From: Microbacterium sp. RU33B
GTDB taxonomy: Bacteria; Actinomycetota; Actinomycetes; Actinomycetales; Microbacteriaceae
Assembly: GCF_900155915.1 (NCBI RefSeq)
Contig: NZ_FTPO01000001.1
Coordinates: 310,001-374,000 of the forward strand
Direction of reading: 5' to 3'
DNA: 64,000 nucleotides
Below are positions 25,168 to 33,409 of this stretch, piece by piece. How positions within the stretch are numbered: the first letter of the stretch is position 1; each line of letters starts with the position of its first letter. The translations under genes were made by a program, and so were the position numbers. The notes beneath the pieces were generated by a model. It did not search any database. It was not told the origin of the DNA and worked only from the letters and a program-made list of their open reading frames with translations.

Positions 25168-26034
25168 ATGACCCGCGTAGACATCCCACGTCGTCGCGGC
25201 ATCCCGCGCCGCGCCGTCCTCTTCATCTGGACGACACTGCTCGCGGTGACCGTCGGCGTCGCCTTCTTCGTTCCGCTCTGGTGGTCGTTCATCAATTCGC
25301 TGCGGCCAGGGGCGGAAACCTTCCGCTACCTCAATCCACTGCAGTGGCAGACCTTCTTCACGCTGACCCCGACGTTCGATAACTATCTGGCTCTCCTGGA
25401 CAGCGAGCTCGGCCGGGCCATCCTCAACTCGCTGTTCGTGAGCCTGGTCACCGTCGTCGGTGGACTGGCCGTGTGCGCCACCGCCGCGTTCGCCCTCTCC
25501 GCGTTCCGATTCCGCGGGCGGACGGCGCTGTTCTCGGTCGTCATCCTGTCGTTTCTCATCCCGTTCGACGCGATCGCCATCCCGCTGGCCGACATGTTCC
25601 GCGGCTGGAATCTGCAGAACACCTTCGTCGGGCTCATTCTCCCCGGCATCGGCAACGGGATGGCCATCTTCCTGCTGCGCACGTTCTTCCTGGCCATCCC
25701 CGAAGAGCTCGTCGAAGCGGGCCGGCTCGACGGTCTGGGCTGGTGGGGCATCTTCAGCCGGATCTACCTCCCGCTTTCGCGACCGGCCTTGATCGGCGCC
25801 GGGCTCATGCTGTTCCTCTTCCAGTGGCAGGCCTACGTCTGGCCGCTTCTGATGGGGACGGATGCCGATCACATCCTCGGACCGGTCGCACTGTCGAACC
25901 TGCAGGGCCAGTTCCAAGTCGACTACGGCGTGCTCTTCGCGGCATCCATGGTGCTCGTGCTCATTCCGCTGGCGATCATCCTCGGCTTTCAGCGCTACTT
26001 CATCCAGTCCGTCAGCACGACCGGTCTCAAGTAG
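25168..26034 (+). CDS. ABC transporter permease (UgpE/MalG-type)
   Basis: A 288-residue second permease. The ATG at 25168 lies two bases after the preceding stop. It has PLWWSFINSLRPG, ILNSLFVSLVTVVGG and an EAA loop reading EELVEAGRLDGLGWWGIFSRIY, followed by the conserved FLFQWQAYVWPLLM helix. The C-terminal LGFQRYFIQSVSTTGLK is typical for CUT1 subunits. The frame is open further upstream, but that part overlaps the first permease and is not real coding. Confidence 0.92.
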   Translation: MTRVDIPRRRGIPRRAVLFIWTTLLAVTVGVAFFVPLWWSFINSLRPGAETFRYLNPLQWQTFFTLTPTFDNYLALLDSELGRAILNSLFVSLVTVVGGLAVCATAAFALSAFRFRGRTALFSVVILSFLIPFDAIAIPLADMFRGWNLQNTFVGLILPGIGNGMAIFLLRTFFLAIPEELVEAGRLDGLGWWGIFSRIYLPLSRPALIGAGLMLFLFQWQAYVWPLLMGTDADHILGPVALSNLQGQFQVDYGVLFAASMVLVLIPLAIILGFQRYFIQSVSTTGLK

Positions 26035-26040
26035 GTCACC

Positions 26041-26976
26041 GTGTCAGACATCACGAAAGGGGTGGGCTCCGTGCCTGCACTTCACCGCGTCATCCTCGAT
26101 ACCGACATCGGCAGCGATGTCGACGATCTCCTGGCGCTCGTGCTCATCCTCGGTACCCCGGAGATCGATCTCGTCGGCGTCACCACGGTCTACGGCGACA
26201 CGCGGCTTCGCGCACGAATCGCCCGCAGCGTCCTCGGCAAGGCTGGACGCCAGGTCCCCGTGCACGCGGGTCTGGTCGCGCCGCTCTCCGGTCGGGAGGT
26301 GTGGTGGGCCGGGCATGAGGGCGTCCTGCACGGTGATCTCACGCGGGAGGCGTACGACTCCGACGACGCGGTCCGCTTCCTCGTCGATACGGTGATCGCC
26401 GCCCCCGGTGAGATCGACGTGATGGCGATCGGTCCCCTCACGAACATCGCGGCCGCCATCGCGGCCGACGAGCGGTTCAGTCGCTCGGTGCGTCATCTGT
26501 GGTTGATGGGCGGCTCGTTCACGGACGACGAGCCCGAACACAACTTCCGCAGCGACGACGTCGCGGCCAGGACCGTCTTCGCGTCGGGCATCCCCACGAC
26601 CGTCTCAGGCCTCGAGATCACCCGCCGGATCAACATCGGGTCGGACGAACTCGCGCGCATCGCGGAGGCGGGACAGGTCGGCCGGCTCATCGAAGCCGAG
26701 ATCGAGCAATGGTGGAAGTTCTGGGACACCGCATGGAACGTGCCGCACGACCCCGTGACAGTCCTCACATTGACCCGCCCGGATCTCTTCGAGTTCACTC
26801 CGATGGGAACCATCTCCGTGGCTGAGGGCGATGATGAAGGCGTCAGCCGATTCGAGCCCGGGCGCGGCGTCTCTCGGCTCGCAGCGGAGATCGACGCGGA
26901 GGCTGTATCGGCGGCCATCGTCGACGGAATCATCCGCGGAAGCGGCAGCCGCTCTGCGGCGGGTCTCAGCCGATGA
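26041..26976 (+). CDS. Nucleoside hydrolase (DTDIGSD type)
   Basis: A 311-residue inosine-uridine-preferring nucleoside hydrolase family enzyme that should split ribonucleosides into base and ribose. The calcium-binding Asp cluster is in ILDTDIGSDVDDLLAL (Asp20, 22, 26, 28, 29). MAIGPLTNIAAAI, LMGGSF, HNFRSDDVAA and the C-terminal HDPV complete the site. The start may be GTG at 26041 or, with a better Shine-Dalgarno (AAAGGGG), GTG at 26071. It lies six bases after the permease gene and overlaps the ribokinase start. Confidence 0.9.
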   Translation: MSDITKGVGSVPALHRVILDTDIGSDVDDLLALVLILGTPEIDLVGVTTVYGDTRLRARIARSVLGKAGRQVPVHAGLVAPLSGREVWWAGHEGVLHGDLTREAYDSDDAVRFLVDTVIAAPGEIDVMAIGPLTNIAAAIAADERFSRSVRHLWLMGGSFTDDEPEHNFRSDDVAARTVFASGIPTTVSGLEITRRINIGSDELARIAEAGQVGRLIEAEIEQWWKFWDTAWNVPHDPVTVLTLTRPDLFEFTPMGTISVAEGDDEGVSRFEPGRGVSRLAAEIDAEAVSAAIVDGIIRGSGSRSAAGLSR

Positions 26977-27815
26977 CGACGACCGCACAACTCACGGTGG
27001 TCGGGGCGATCAACCTGGACCTCAGCGCCCACGTGTCACGCGCACCCCGCCCCGGAGAGACCGTCGCCGACGGCTCGCTCGCTCGCCAACCCGGAGGCAA
27101 AGGGGCGAACCAAGCAGTTGCCGCCGCGCGCCTCGGTGCCGCCGTCCGGCTCATCGGAGCGGTCGGCGACGACGATGACGGAGCGGCGATGATCACGTCG
27201 CTCGAAGACGCCGGCGTCGAGATCTCGGGCGTGCAGCGCGCACCGGAGCCTACGGGAACGGCTCTGATCGTGGTCGACGCCGCCGGCGAGAACTCGATCG
27301 TCGTCTGCCCAGGCGCGAACGGCCACATCGACGTCGCCGAGATCACCGTCGACCCGCACACGGCAGTATTGGCGCAGCTGGAGGTCCCCGCCGCGGTGGT
27401 GGAGTACGTCGTCGCACGCACGGACGGGTTCTTCGCACTCAACGCGTCGCCGGCCGCCGCGCTCTCGGCCGCTCTTCGCGACCGGGTCGACCTGTTCATC
27501 GTGAATGAGACGGAATACGCCGCTCTGCCCGACCTGCGGGACGCCCGGCTCACCGCGGTGACACTCGGAGCGCAAGGCGCCGTGTTGTTCCGCAACGGCG
27601 AGGAGATCGCCCGCGCGTCCGCCCCCGCCCGTGCCGTCGTCAACACCGTCGGAGCGGGCGACTCCTTCGCCGCAGCGCTCACACTCGGCCTCATCTGCGG
27701 AGACGATCCTCTCGTTGCGCTGCGACGAGCGTGCGCGGTGGGTGCGGCGGCCGTCGCCGACCACCGATCGCAACCGGCGCTGGGTGTGCTCTCCGACTAT
27801 CCGGCCGACGCATGA
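26973..27815 (+). CDS. Ribokinase (PfkB family)
   Basis: A 280-residue ribokinase-like enzyme that would phosphorylate the ribose released by the flanking nucleoside hydrolases. It has VVGAINLDLSAHV, the signature QPGGKGANQAVAAARLG, FIVNETEYAAL and the catalytic NTVGAGDSFAAALTLG. Both ends overlap neighbours by ATGA, so translation of the three enzymes is coupled. It is slightly shorter than typical ribokinases (about 300). Specificity for ribose is inferred from the signature and context. Confidence 0.9.
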   Translation: MTTTAQLTVVGAINLDLSAHVSRAPRPGETVADGSLARQPGGKGANQAVAAARLGAAVRLIGAVGDDDDGAAMITSLEDAGVEISGVQRAPEPTGTALIVVDAAGENSIVVCPGANGHIDVAEITVDPHTAVLAQLEVPAAVVEYVVARTDGFFALNASPAAALSAALRDRVDLFIVNETEYAALPDLRDARLTAVTLGAQGAVLFRNGEEIARASAPARAVVNTVGAGDSFAAALTLGLICGDDPLVALRRACAVGAAAVADHRSQPALGVLSDYPADA

Positions 27816-28789
27816 CCGCGCTCGACGCGATCCCGGTCTACGTGGATTGCGACACGGGGATCGACGATGCGCTGGCGCTGGCCTACCTGCTCGCCGAACC
27901 GCGCGTGCGCATCGTGGGGATAGGAACCGTCTCGGGAAACGTGGCGGCCGACCGCGCCGCGACGAACACCATCGCCCTGCTGGAAGCCGCCGGACGCGTC
28001 GACATCCCCGTCGCGATCGGCGAGCACCACCCTATTGCGGGGACGTTCGCCGGGGGAGCGCCCCACGTCCACGGCCACGACGGCGTCGGGGGATTCGGGC
28101 TGACGGCAGAACACTTCGCGCCGGACACGCGCACGGCCGTCGAGCTCATGACGGACCTCGCGCACGCGCATCGCCGCCAGTTGCGGGTTCTCGCGCTCGG
28201 CCCGCTCACGAACCTCGCCCGGTTCGCCGAGTCCTGTCCCGAAGAGGTCGAACACGTCTCCCGAGTCATCGTGATGGGAGGCGCGTTCGCGCACCGCGGC
28301 AACGTCACCCCCGTTGCCGAGGCAAACATCCACAATGATCCCGAGGCCGCCCACCGCGTGTTCTCGACGCGTTGGAGCATCGACGTGGTCCCGCTCGACG
28401 TGACGATGCACCATGTGCTCACGGAGGCCGACGCCCACGCACTCGCACAGGTTGCCGGCCGCATCCCGGCGTACCTCAGCCGGATGCTCGACACGTACCT
28501 CGACTTCTACGCCGACGTCTACGGCGTGCGCCAATGCGCACTCCACGACCCTCTCGCGGCGATCATCGCTGCGGACGCGATCACTGTGACATCAGCCGAT
28601 GAGCCCGCCGATGTCCGGGTCGAGACGCAAGGCGAGGAACGCGGCCGAACGGTCTCCGTTGCTACCCGCTACGGAGAGGCGGGCCCCCACCGGTCGCGCC
28701 GCATCGTCAACGGGGTAGCCGGGAGCGCGTTCGAGACCCTCCTCGATCGAGTCCGATCTCACAACTGGCCGGGTCGGCCTCCTCGCTGA
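27812..28789 (+). CDS. Nucleoside hydrolase (classical DCDTGIDDA type)
   Basis: A 325-residue nucleoside hydrolase with the classical motif VYVDCDTGIDDALALAYLL near residue 10, then LALGPLTNLARF, VIVMGGAFAHRGN, ANIHNDPEAAHRVF and LHDPLAA, in IunH-like order. It differs clearly from the first hydrolase of the operon, so the two probably have different base preferences. The ATG at 27812 overlaps the ribokinase stop. It is the last gene of the island operon. Confidence 0.92.
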   Translation: MTALDAIPVYVDCDTGIDDALALAYLLAEPRVRIVGIGTVSGNVAADRAATNTIALLEAAGRVDIPVAIGEHHPIAGTFAGGAPHVHGHDGVGGFGLTAEHFAPDTRTAVELMTDLAHAHRRQLRVLALGPLTNLARFAESCPEEVEHVSRVIVMGGAFAHRGNVTPVAEANIHNDPEAAHRVFSTRWSIDVVPLDVTMHHVLTEADAHALAQVAGRIPAYLSRMLDTYLDFYADVYGVRQCALHDPLAAIIAADAITVTSADEPADVRVETQGEERGRTVSVATRYGEAGPHRSRRIVNGVAGSAFETLLDRVRSHNWPGRPPR

Positions 28790-29442
28790 CGTGTGAGGCG
28801 TCTCGGAGCGGAGCGCGATCGGTGCTTTTCGCCTGGCTCCATACTCGCCACGCTCATTACGCACTCCGACACACGAGCCATATTCTCGCTAGTGACAGGG
28901 GCTAGGTTTGCACCTACTTCAGTGTGGATGCCGTGTCCGATCCCCTCCTGCAAGAGCAGATAGCGAACTCCTCGAAGAGTGTCCGGCATAGCTCGTGGAT
29001 ATGCTCTCGCCGGACGCTGCCTTCGCGATCGCCGACGTTTCGGCGGACAACCGATTACCGTCGCCGAGTTCGGGCGAGGATCTACAAGCGGACAGGTGAA
29101 CAGAGTTGGCCGCATTCGCCCGCAGGGCATCTGGTCCCAGTTTCACCGTGATGTCCAGCCTGAGATGCGCGTCCTGGCAGGTCGAGCGCTGCCGAGATGC
29201 TGTAGAGGTCAGATCCGAAGCGGTCTGAGGAGACGTCGAGATTTTGGCTGGTGACCAATGGTTGGGGATCCTCTGGGAGCCGGCCTACGCCCTTCCTGCT
29301 CGCGAAGCGCGACCGGAAAGCTCGGTGTTGCGCTGTGACGCGCCCTGAAGTCGCGGGCGCAGTCGCACTTCCGACCGGCCTGCTGTTTGGACTGCTGGCG
29401 GGGGATAGTGTGGAGCGGGGCAACTCGGGAAGGCGTTCGAGG
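28790..29442. other. Noncoding stretch inside the island
   Basis: I see no supported gene in these 653 bases between the second nucleoside hydrolase and the second LacI gene. Short open frames on both strands lack a ribosome-binding site and family motifs. No clear terminator hairpin with a U-tail follows the operon. Confidence 0.6.
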
Positions 29443-30456
29443 ATGGACAGCGGGCATCCGCGCGAGCCGCGCCGTGCGACGCGAGCCGATGTCGCTCGAT
29501 TGGCTGGGGTGAGCCCGGCACTGGTGAGCTATGTGCTCAACGGCGGACCGCGCAAGGTCGCCGCGGAGACGGCGGAGCGCATCCACCAAGCCGTGGCGCA
29601 GTTGGGCTACTCTCCCAACGCCGCTGCGCGCGCGCTCAACCTCGGGGTGATCGAGACGATGGGTCTGATCATCCACGACATCACGAACCCGTACTACAAC
29701 TCGATCGCCGCCACTGTGCAGCGCGCGGCCGAACAGCACGGCGTCAGCCTCATCACCGCGAGCACTCTCGAGGATCGCTCGAAGACGCTCAGTCACCTCG
29801 AGGCGATGGAGGCGCGCCAGCTCAGGGGCGTGATCGTCACGACGCACATGTTCCCCGAGGCTGTGCGAGCGGCGACGCGCATGCGGACGCGCATCGTCCA
29901 ACTCGACTCCCTCGACCCGATCCCCGGCGTGCCGCGCTTCGACATGGACTTCGAAGCGGGTTCCTGGCTCGCGCTCGACCACCTGACCGGCCTCGGTCAC
30001 CGTCGGATCGCTTTCGTGGGCGGACAGTCGCCCGTCGACGTCCGGATCGGACCGTGGCGTGAGTCCCATCGGCGTCGCGGCGTGGATCCAGGGCCCCTCC
30101 GCGTCGTGCCGTACACGCGGGAGGGGGGATACGAGGGCATGCGCGACATTCTGGCCGACGAGGTCCCGACTTCGGTCTTCGCCGGCTCCGACCTGATCGC
30201 CATGGGCGTGCTGCGCGCGCTGCGCGAGGCGGGTCTCCGTGTCCCCGAAGATGTGTCGGTCGTCGGCTATGACGACATCCCCGAATCGGAGTTCGCCGCG
30301 CCGCCGCTGACCACCGTGCGGGTGCCGATCGAGAAGATGGCCAGGGATGCCGTTGAGGCCGTCCTCGATCCGACCGCCATCTCCGACAGCGATCACATCT
30401 CGGCGCCCGCGCTGATCGTGCGCGCGTCGACAGCCGCGCCGCGCCGAACTCCTTAG
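29443..30456 (+). CDS. LacI family transcriptional regulator (orphan)
   Basis: A 337-residue LacI-family regulator. The helix-turn-helix is ATRADVARLAGVSPALVSYVLNG, followed by the hinge LGYSPNAAARALN and an effector domain (GLIIHDITNPYYNSIA to VSVVGYDDIPESEFAAPPLTTV). The segment between VRIGPWRES and TREGGYEGMRD looks shorter than usual. The start is the ATG at 29443, after weak GAAGG/CGAGG. No transport or catabolic gene is adjacent and the first LacI's operator motif is absent upstream, so its target is unknown. Confidence 0.88.
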   Translation: MDSGHPREPRRATRADVARLAGVSPALVSYVLNGGPRKVAAETAERIHQAVAQLGYSPNAAARALNLGVIETMGLIIHDITNPYYNSIAATVQRAAEQHGVSLITASTLEDRSKTLSHLEAMEARQLRGVIVTTHMFPEAVRAATRMRTRIVQLDSLDPIPGVPRFDMDFEAGSWLALDHLTGLGHRRIAFVGGQSPVDVRIGPWRESHRRRGVDPGPLRVVPYTREGGYEGMRDILADEVPTSVFAGSDLIAMGVLRALREAGLRVPEDVSVVGYDDIPESEFAAPPLTTVRVPIEKMARDAVEAVLDPTAISDSDHISAPALIVRASTAAPRRTP

Positions 30457-30923
30457 CCTGCGCCCAGGGGCTTGACGCGCGCATTTTCGTGAGCTCGTCG
30501 AGCGCGGACGCAGCACGTTGGCCCCGCCCCGACCAGCATGCCATCTGTGTCTCCAGTTGAAGAAGAGCTGGGCGGCCGTCGGCTCATTCTGGACCCGCCA
30601 AGCCGGTCATCATTAGGCGCGCCACGTCGCCACCGATCGTTGCCTTATGAGCTATCAACTCGCGTTGAGAAAAGCGCGGATGCTTCAACATTGAGTCGCA
30701 GAATTTGACGCAGTTGTGCCGTATCGAGTCATTGCATCGTGTCGAGGCTCCGTCCCCGACTGATCAACGCGGGTTGATGGAAGCTCGATGCTGCGCCTAT
30801 GATCTTGTGCATGCAGGATTCATTGGGGTTCGGGGAGCGGCTGGGGTCACACGGTCCTCGAGTGTTCGGAGCGCGCGTCACGATGTCGTCCGATAGGGCT
30901 GTCTGGTACCGGCTGGGTGTCCG
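30457..30923. other. Noncoding, A+T-richer stretch inside the island
   Basis: 467 bases between the second LacI gene and the LPRTGG protein gene. Base composition is visibly less GC-rich than the chromosome flanks. No supported gene, tRNA or clear terminator is seen. Confidence 0.6.
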
Positions 30924-31685
30924 TTGACCGATCGGACGGGGACAAGGAAAGTTCTGCTGCGGTCGGGCATCGCGCTCGCATTGGTCGGCGGAACCGTGTC
31001 GCTGGGATCTGCGGGCCTCTTGAACTCAGCGATCTCGGTGGGCGACATCTCGATCCCAGCGTCGACGTTCACGGTGGTCAAAACGGTGGTCGGCGCAGCG
31101 CCAGCGGAGGGCTCGTGGACCTTCACGATCACGCGGGATCCGCGATATTGCGTTGGCTACAACCCTGCGTCCTTGTACCAACCGGAAGGCGTGTGGACGT
31201 TGAGCGTCCCCGCAGCTGGCGGTTCGGCGACAAGTGATTTCATCCTCACTTCGGACGGAAGTACCGACCCGCCCGAACTAAAGGAGTGTCGATTCACCGT
31301 CGTTGAAAGCGCGGCACCCGGTTTCAGCAGTTCGCTGCCGCCCGAGGGGGTGGTGATCAGTGGATCGCTGCCGCTTCCTCAAGGCGTGACGGCAACCGGA
31401 GAAGACTTTCGCATCGAGGTCACAAATACCGCCGATCCGACGCCCACGCCCACACCGACACCGACGGCGCCGACACCGAGTCCTACGACGACAGATGCCG
31501 CTCCCTCGACGACGCCAGACCCCAACGCGACACAGGCAGCTACTGAGAGTCCTATCGCGGGGGGAGAAGAGCTGCCGCGGACGGGAGGTGCGCCCTTGGC
31601 AATCGCAATAGCAGTTGCCGGAGCAGGGGCAGCGCTGGTTGCGAGTGGCGTCGTGCTGATCCGACGGGCGCGGATCCACCGATGA
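30924..31685 (+). CDS. Sortase-anchored surface protein (LPRTGG)
   Basis: A 253-residue predicted secreted protein. The N-terminus has a basic start and hydrophobic signal segment (LLRSGIALALVGGTVSLGSAG). Next come an unrecognised domain of ~130 residues with two cysteines and a Pro/Thr repeat (PTPTPTPTPTAPTPSPTT), then LPRTGG followed by a hydrophobic helix and RRARIHR. That is a complete cell-wall sorting signal. The start is TTG with no good Shine-Dalgarno, so it is uncertain. Codon use is less GC-biased than the flanking chromosome. Function is unknown and no sortase gene is in the window. Confidence 0.78.
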   Translation: MTDRTGTRKVLLRSGIALALVGGTVSLGSAGLLNSAISVGDISIPASTFTVVKTVVGAAPAEGSWTFTITRDPRYCVGYNPASLYQPEGVWTLSVPAAGGSATSDFILTSDGSTDPPELKECRFTVVESAAPGFSSSLPPEGVVISGSLPLPQGVTATGEDFRIEVTNTADPTPTPTPTPTAPTPSPTTTDAAPSTTPDPNATQAATESPIAGGEELPRTGGAPLAIAIAVAGAGAALVASGVVLIRRARIHR

Positions 31686-31741
31686 ACAGTCGCATGACAG
31701 GAGCGCACGCGCACCTCGAGTGCGCTGTCCGCGCATAGCCC

Positions 31742-32836
31742 GTGATGGACGCCATAGACTCACTTTCCGCTCCTCGCAGCGCAGGTGTTGGCGAGCCGAG
31801 CAAGCCATCTCTCGTTCATCCCTGGGCTGATGGGCTTCTTGTCGGCTGGTTGGGTGTCGGTCTCTGGGCCTTCGCAGTATTCGCACCCGCGCCCGCCGTT
31901 GCGATCTTGAACAACTCGACGGCGCTGCTGTGGACAGCCACCGCGGTTCAGGCCGCTCACTTCGCAATGTCGTACCGTCTCAGCTATGCCGATGGCGCAC
32001 GTGCGCTCCGGCAGCATCCGATTGCGCTCGGCCTCTTTCCCCTCGTCCTCGCCGTCGTCACCGTAGGGATCGCGATTGTCGCTGCGAGCGCAGGAGTCGC
32101 GGCCGTCCAGTCAGTGACGTCGTTCCTCATCTCCGCCGTGTTCATCACGTCCGGTTTCCACTTCGTGCGCCAGTCCTATGGCGTCGCACGCATCGGGTTC
32201 TCGTACGCGAAGGCGTCTCTTCAACCATGGGAAAATCGCGCGCTGCGGCTAGCGGTGTATCCCATCTGGCTCGTAGGTCTGAGACCACTTCTCTCGGATC
32301 AGGGAGGCATTGGCTATCTCGGGTTCGAAGTAGGCCCCGCGATCCTCAACGGAGCCGTCTTCGCCTGTCTTGAAGCGGCTGCTTGGATCGCGGTGGCATC
32401 CGTCGTGGCCGTATATCTCCGAGTCTGGTCACGAGGGGTCCGGCCGACGGGACTCATGGTGGCCCCCTACGCAGTCATCGTCGTATGGATGATCGCACCG
32501 ATCGGACAGATCGCCGCGGCGTCGTTGGCATTCTCCCTCGTTCACGCGTTGCAGTACCTCGCGTGCTGCTACAGGGTTGAGCGCAACCGTGCTGGAGGCG
32601 AAGGGATCCCCGGCCTCGTCACGTGGTTCTACGTCGTCGTCGTCGCTGCCTGCCTCGGCATAGTGGCAACTCGTGGACTACCCGGGTGGCTCGATCAGAC
32701 CTGGGGCACGCCCGGGCAGCCGCTGCTCTTCTCGGCCCTCGCTTTTGTGTACCTGAATTTGACCCACTACGTGACCGACGCTGTCATCTGGAAGTCCTCT
32801 GGTTCGCTCCTCAAGCCCAGGCTCCACTCGGGATGA
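31742..32836 (+). CDS. Unknown polytopic membrane protein
   Basis: A 364-residue protein with about nine to ten hydrophobic helices, not recognised with confidence. Histidine-containing motifs recur at helix ends: QAAHFAMSYR, GFHFVRQSYGV, LVHALQYLACCYRVERNR and LNLTHYVTDAVIWK. They suggest an intramembrane metal or cofactor site, as in membrane oxidoreductases, but this is inference. The start is GTG at 31742 or the next codon, ATG. It lies 56 bases after the LPRTGG gene and may be co-transcribed. It is the last gene of the island. Confidence 0.7.
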   Translation: MMDAIDSLSAPRSAGVGEPSKPSLVHPWADGLLVGWLGVGLWAFAVFAPAPAVAILNNSTALLWTATAVQAAHFAMSYRLSYADGARALRQHPIALGLFPLVLAVVTVGIAIVAASAGVAAVQSVTSFLISAVFITSGFHFVRQSYGVARIGFSYAKASLQPWENRALRLAVYPIWLVGLRPLLSDQGGIGYLGFEVGPAILNGAVFACLEAAAWIAVASVVAVYLRVWSRGVRPTGLMVAPYAVIVVWMIAPIGQIAAASLAFSLVHALQYLACCYRVERNRAGGEGIPGLVTWFYVVVVAACLGIVATRGLPGWLDQTWGTPGQPLLFSALAFVYLNLTHYVTDAVIWKSSGSLLKPRLHSG

Positions 32837-33147
32837 CGGCAGTGACGGCCTCGCCGCCAGCACTCCCCGCACAGCGCTGGGGTACGCCGGACGACATCGG
32901 GGCGCCGGTGCCTACCTCATCTCGCCCCGATGCTGCCTACTTTCGTAGCATCGGTCCTCGTCGGTGACGCGGAATGATCCCTCCGTCTCGGCGCGACGGC
33001 AGTCACCTATCGGCAGAGCAGGACGCGGGGCGGTTTGGGGCGAAAATGGGCGATATCGGTCCTGTTTGGAGTCGGTAGGGACCGGTAGAGTCTGCGAAGA
33101 AATCTCTCCTGAACAGCTATTTTTCAGGTTCGAGATCTCGATTCCGC

Positions 33148-33184
33148 AATCGTGAGGTCGCGGGTTCAAGCCCCGCTCCCGCTA
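33148..33184 (+). pseudogene. 3' fragment of tRNA-Met
   Basis: Identical to the tRNA-Met gene from inside the anticodon loop to the discriminator base. It lacks the acceptor 5' strand, D-arm and anticodon, so it is not functional. It marks the right end of the island. Confidence 0.93.
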
Positions 33185-33189
33185 CAGAT
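33148..33189 (+). repeat. Right attachment repeat
   Basis: 42 bp identical to 21028-21069; identity breaks at both ends (33147 and 33190). Confidence 0.9.
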
Positions 33190-33304
33190 TCGAACCCCAG
33201 TCCTGCTGGGGTTCTTCTGGTTGCAGGCAGGCTTCCCGAAGCGCGTCGACGTGCTGTCACGGCGCCTCCGTCCTCCCTGTCGATCTGCGCGTCCTGCGAC
33301 CTGA

Positions 33305-33320
33305 CCCCCAGATATGGGGG
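33305..33320. promoter_or_regulatory. CCCCA-N4-YGGGG palindrome, site a
   Basis: CCCCCA-GATA-TGGGGG, with A and T outside extending it to 7-bp arms. It is centred about 97 bases before the LAATGG surface-protein start. Related sites are at 37551, 37626 and 40697. Confidence 0.65.
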
Positions 33321-33409
33321 TGTTCGCGCGCGCGGTGTCATGAACTCGCGCTCGCGACGTCTCGTGGGTGAGCCACATGCCCGATGTGGCACCACGAAGG
33401 AGTTCCCGC

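Larger units (their letters stand above)
21028..33189. mobile_element. Genomic island integrated in the 3' end of tRNA-Met
   Basis: A perfect 42-bp repeat of the tRNA-Met 3' half flanks about 12.1 kb. The cargo is a LacI repressor, an ABC importer, two nucleoside hydrolases, a ribokinase, a second LacI regulator, an LPRTGG surface protein and a polytopic membrane protein, with unusually long noncoding stretches. Parts of 30.5-33.1 kb are visibly richer in A+T than the flanks. Tyrosine-recombinase elements typically integrate so as to rebuild the tRNA 3' end. No integrase, relaxase or phage gene is recognisable, so the island appears decayed. Confidence 0.82.
32837..33409. other. Right island end and leader of the first surface gene
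   Basis: 573 bases without a supported gene. It holds the right attachment repeat (33148-33189) and, outside the island, the CCCCA-N4-YGGGG palindrome at 33305-33320 and the AAGGAG of the next gene. The short frames here are tRNA-fragment shadows. Confidence 0.65.

Noticed and set aside
28919..29254. Short frames on both strands between the nucleoside operon and the second LacI gene
   Set aside because: They overlap each other, lack ribosome-binding sites and carry no motif of a known family.
33108..33128. Terminator hairpin at the right island end (CCTGAA/TTCAGG)
   Set aside because: Only a 6-bp stem with a 9-base loop; too weak to call.
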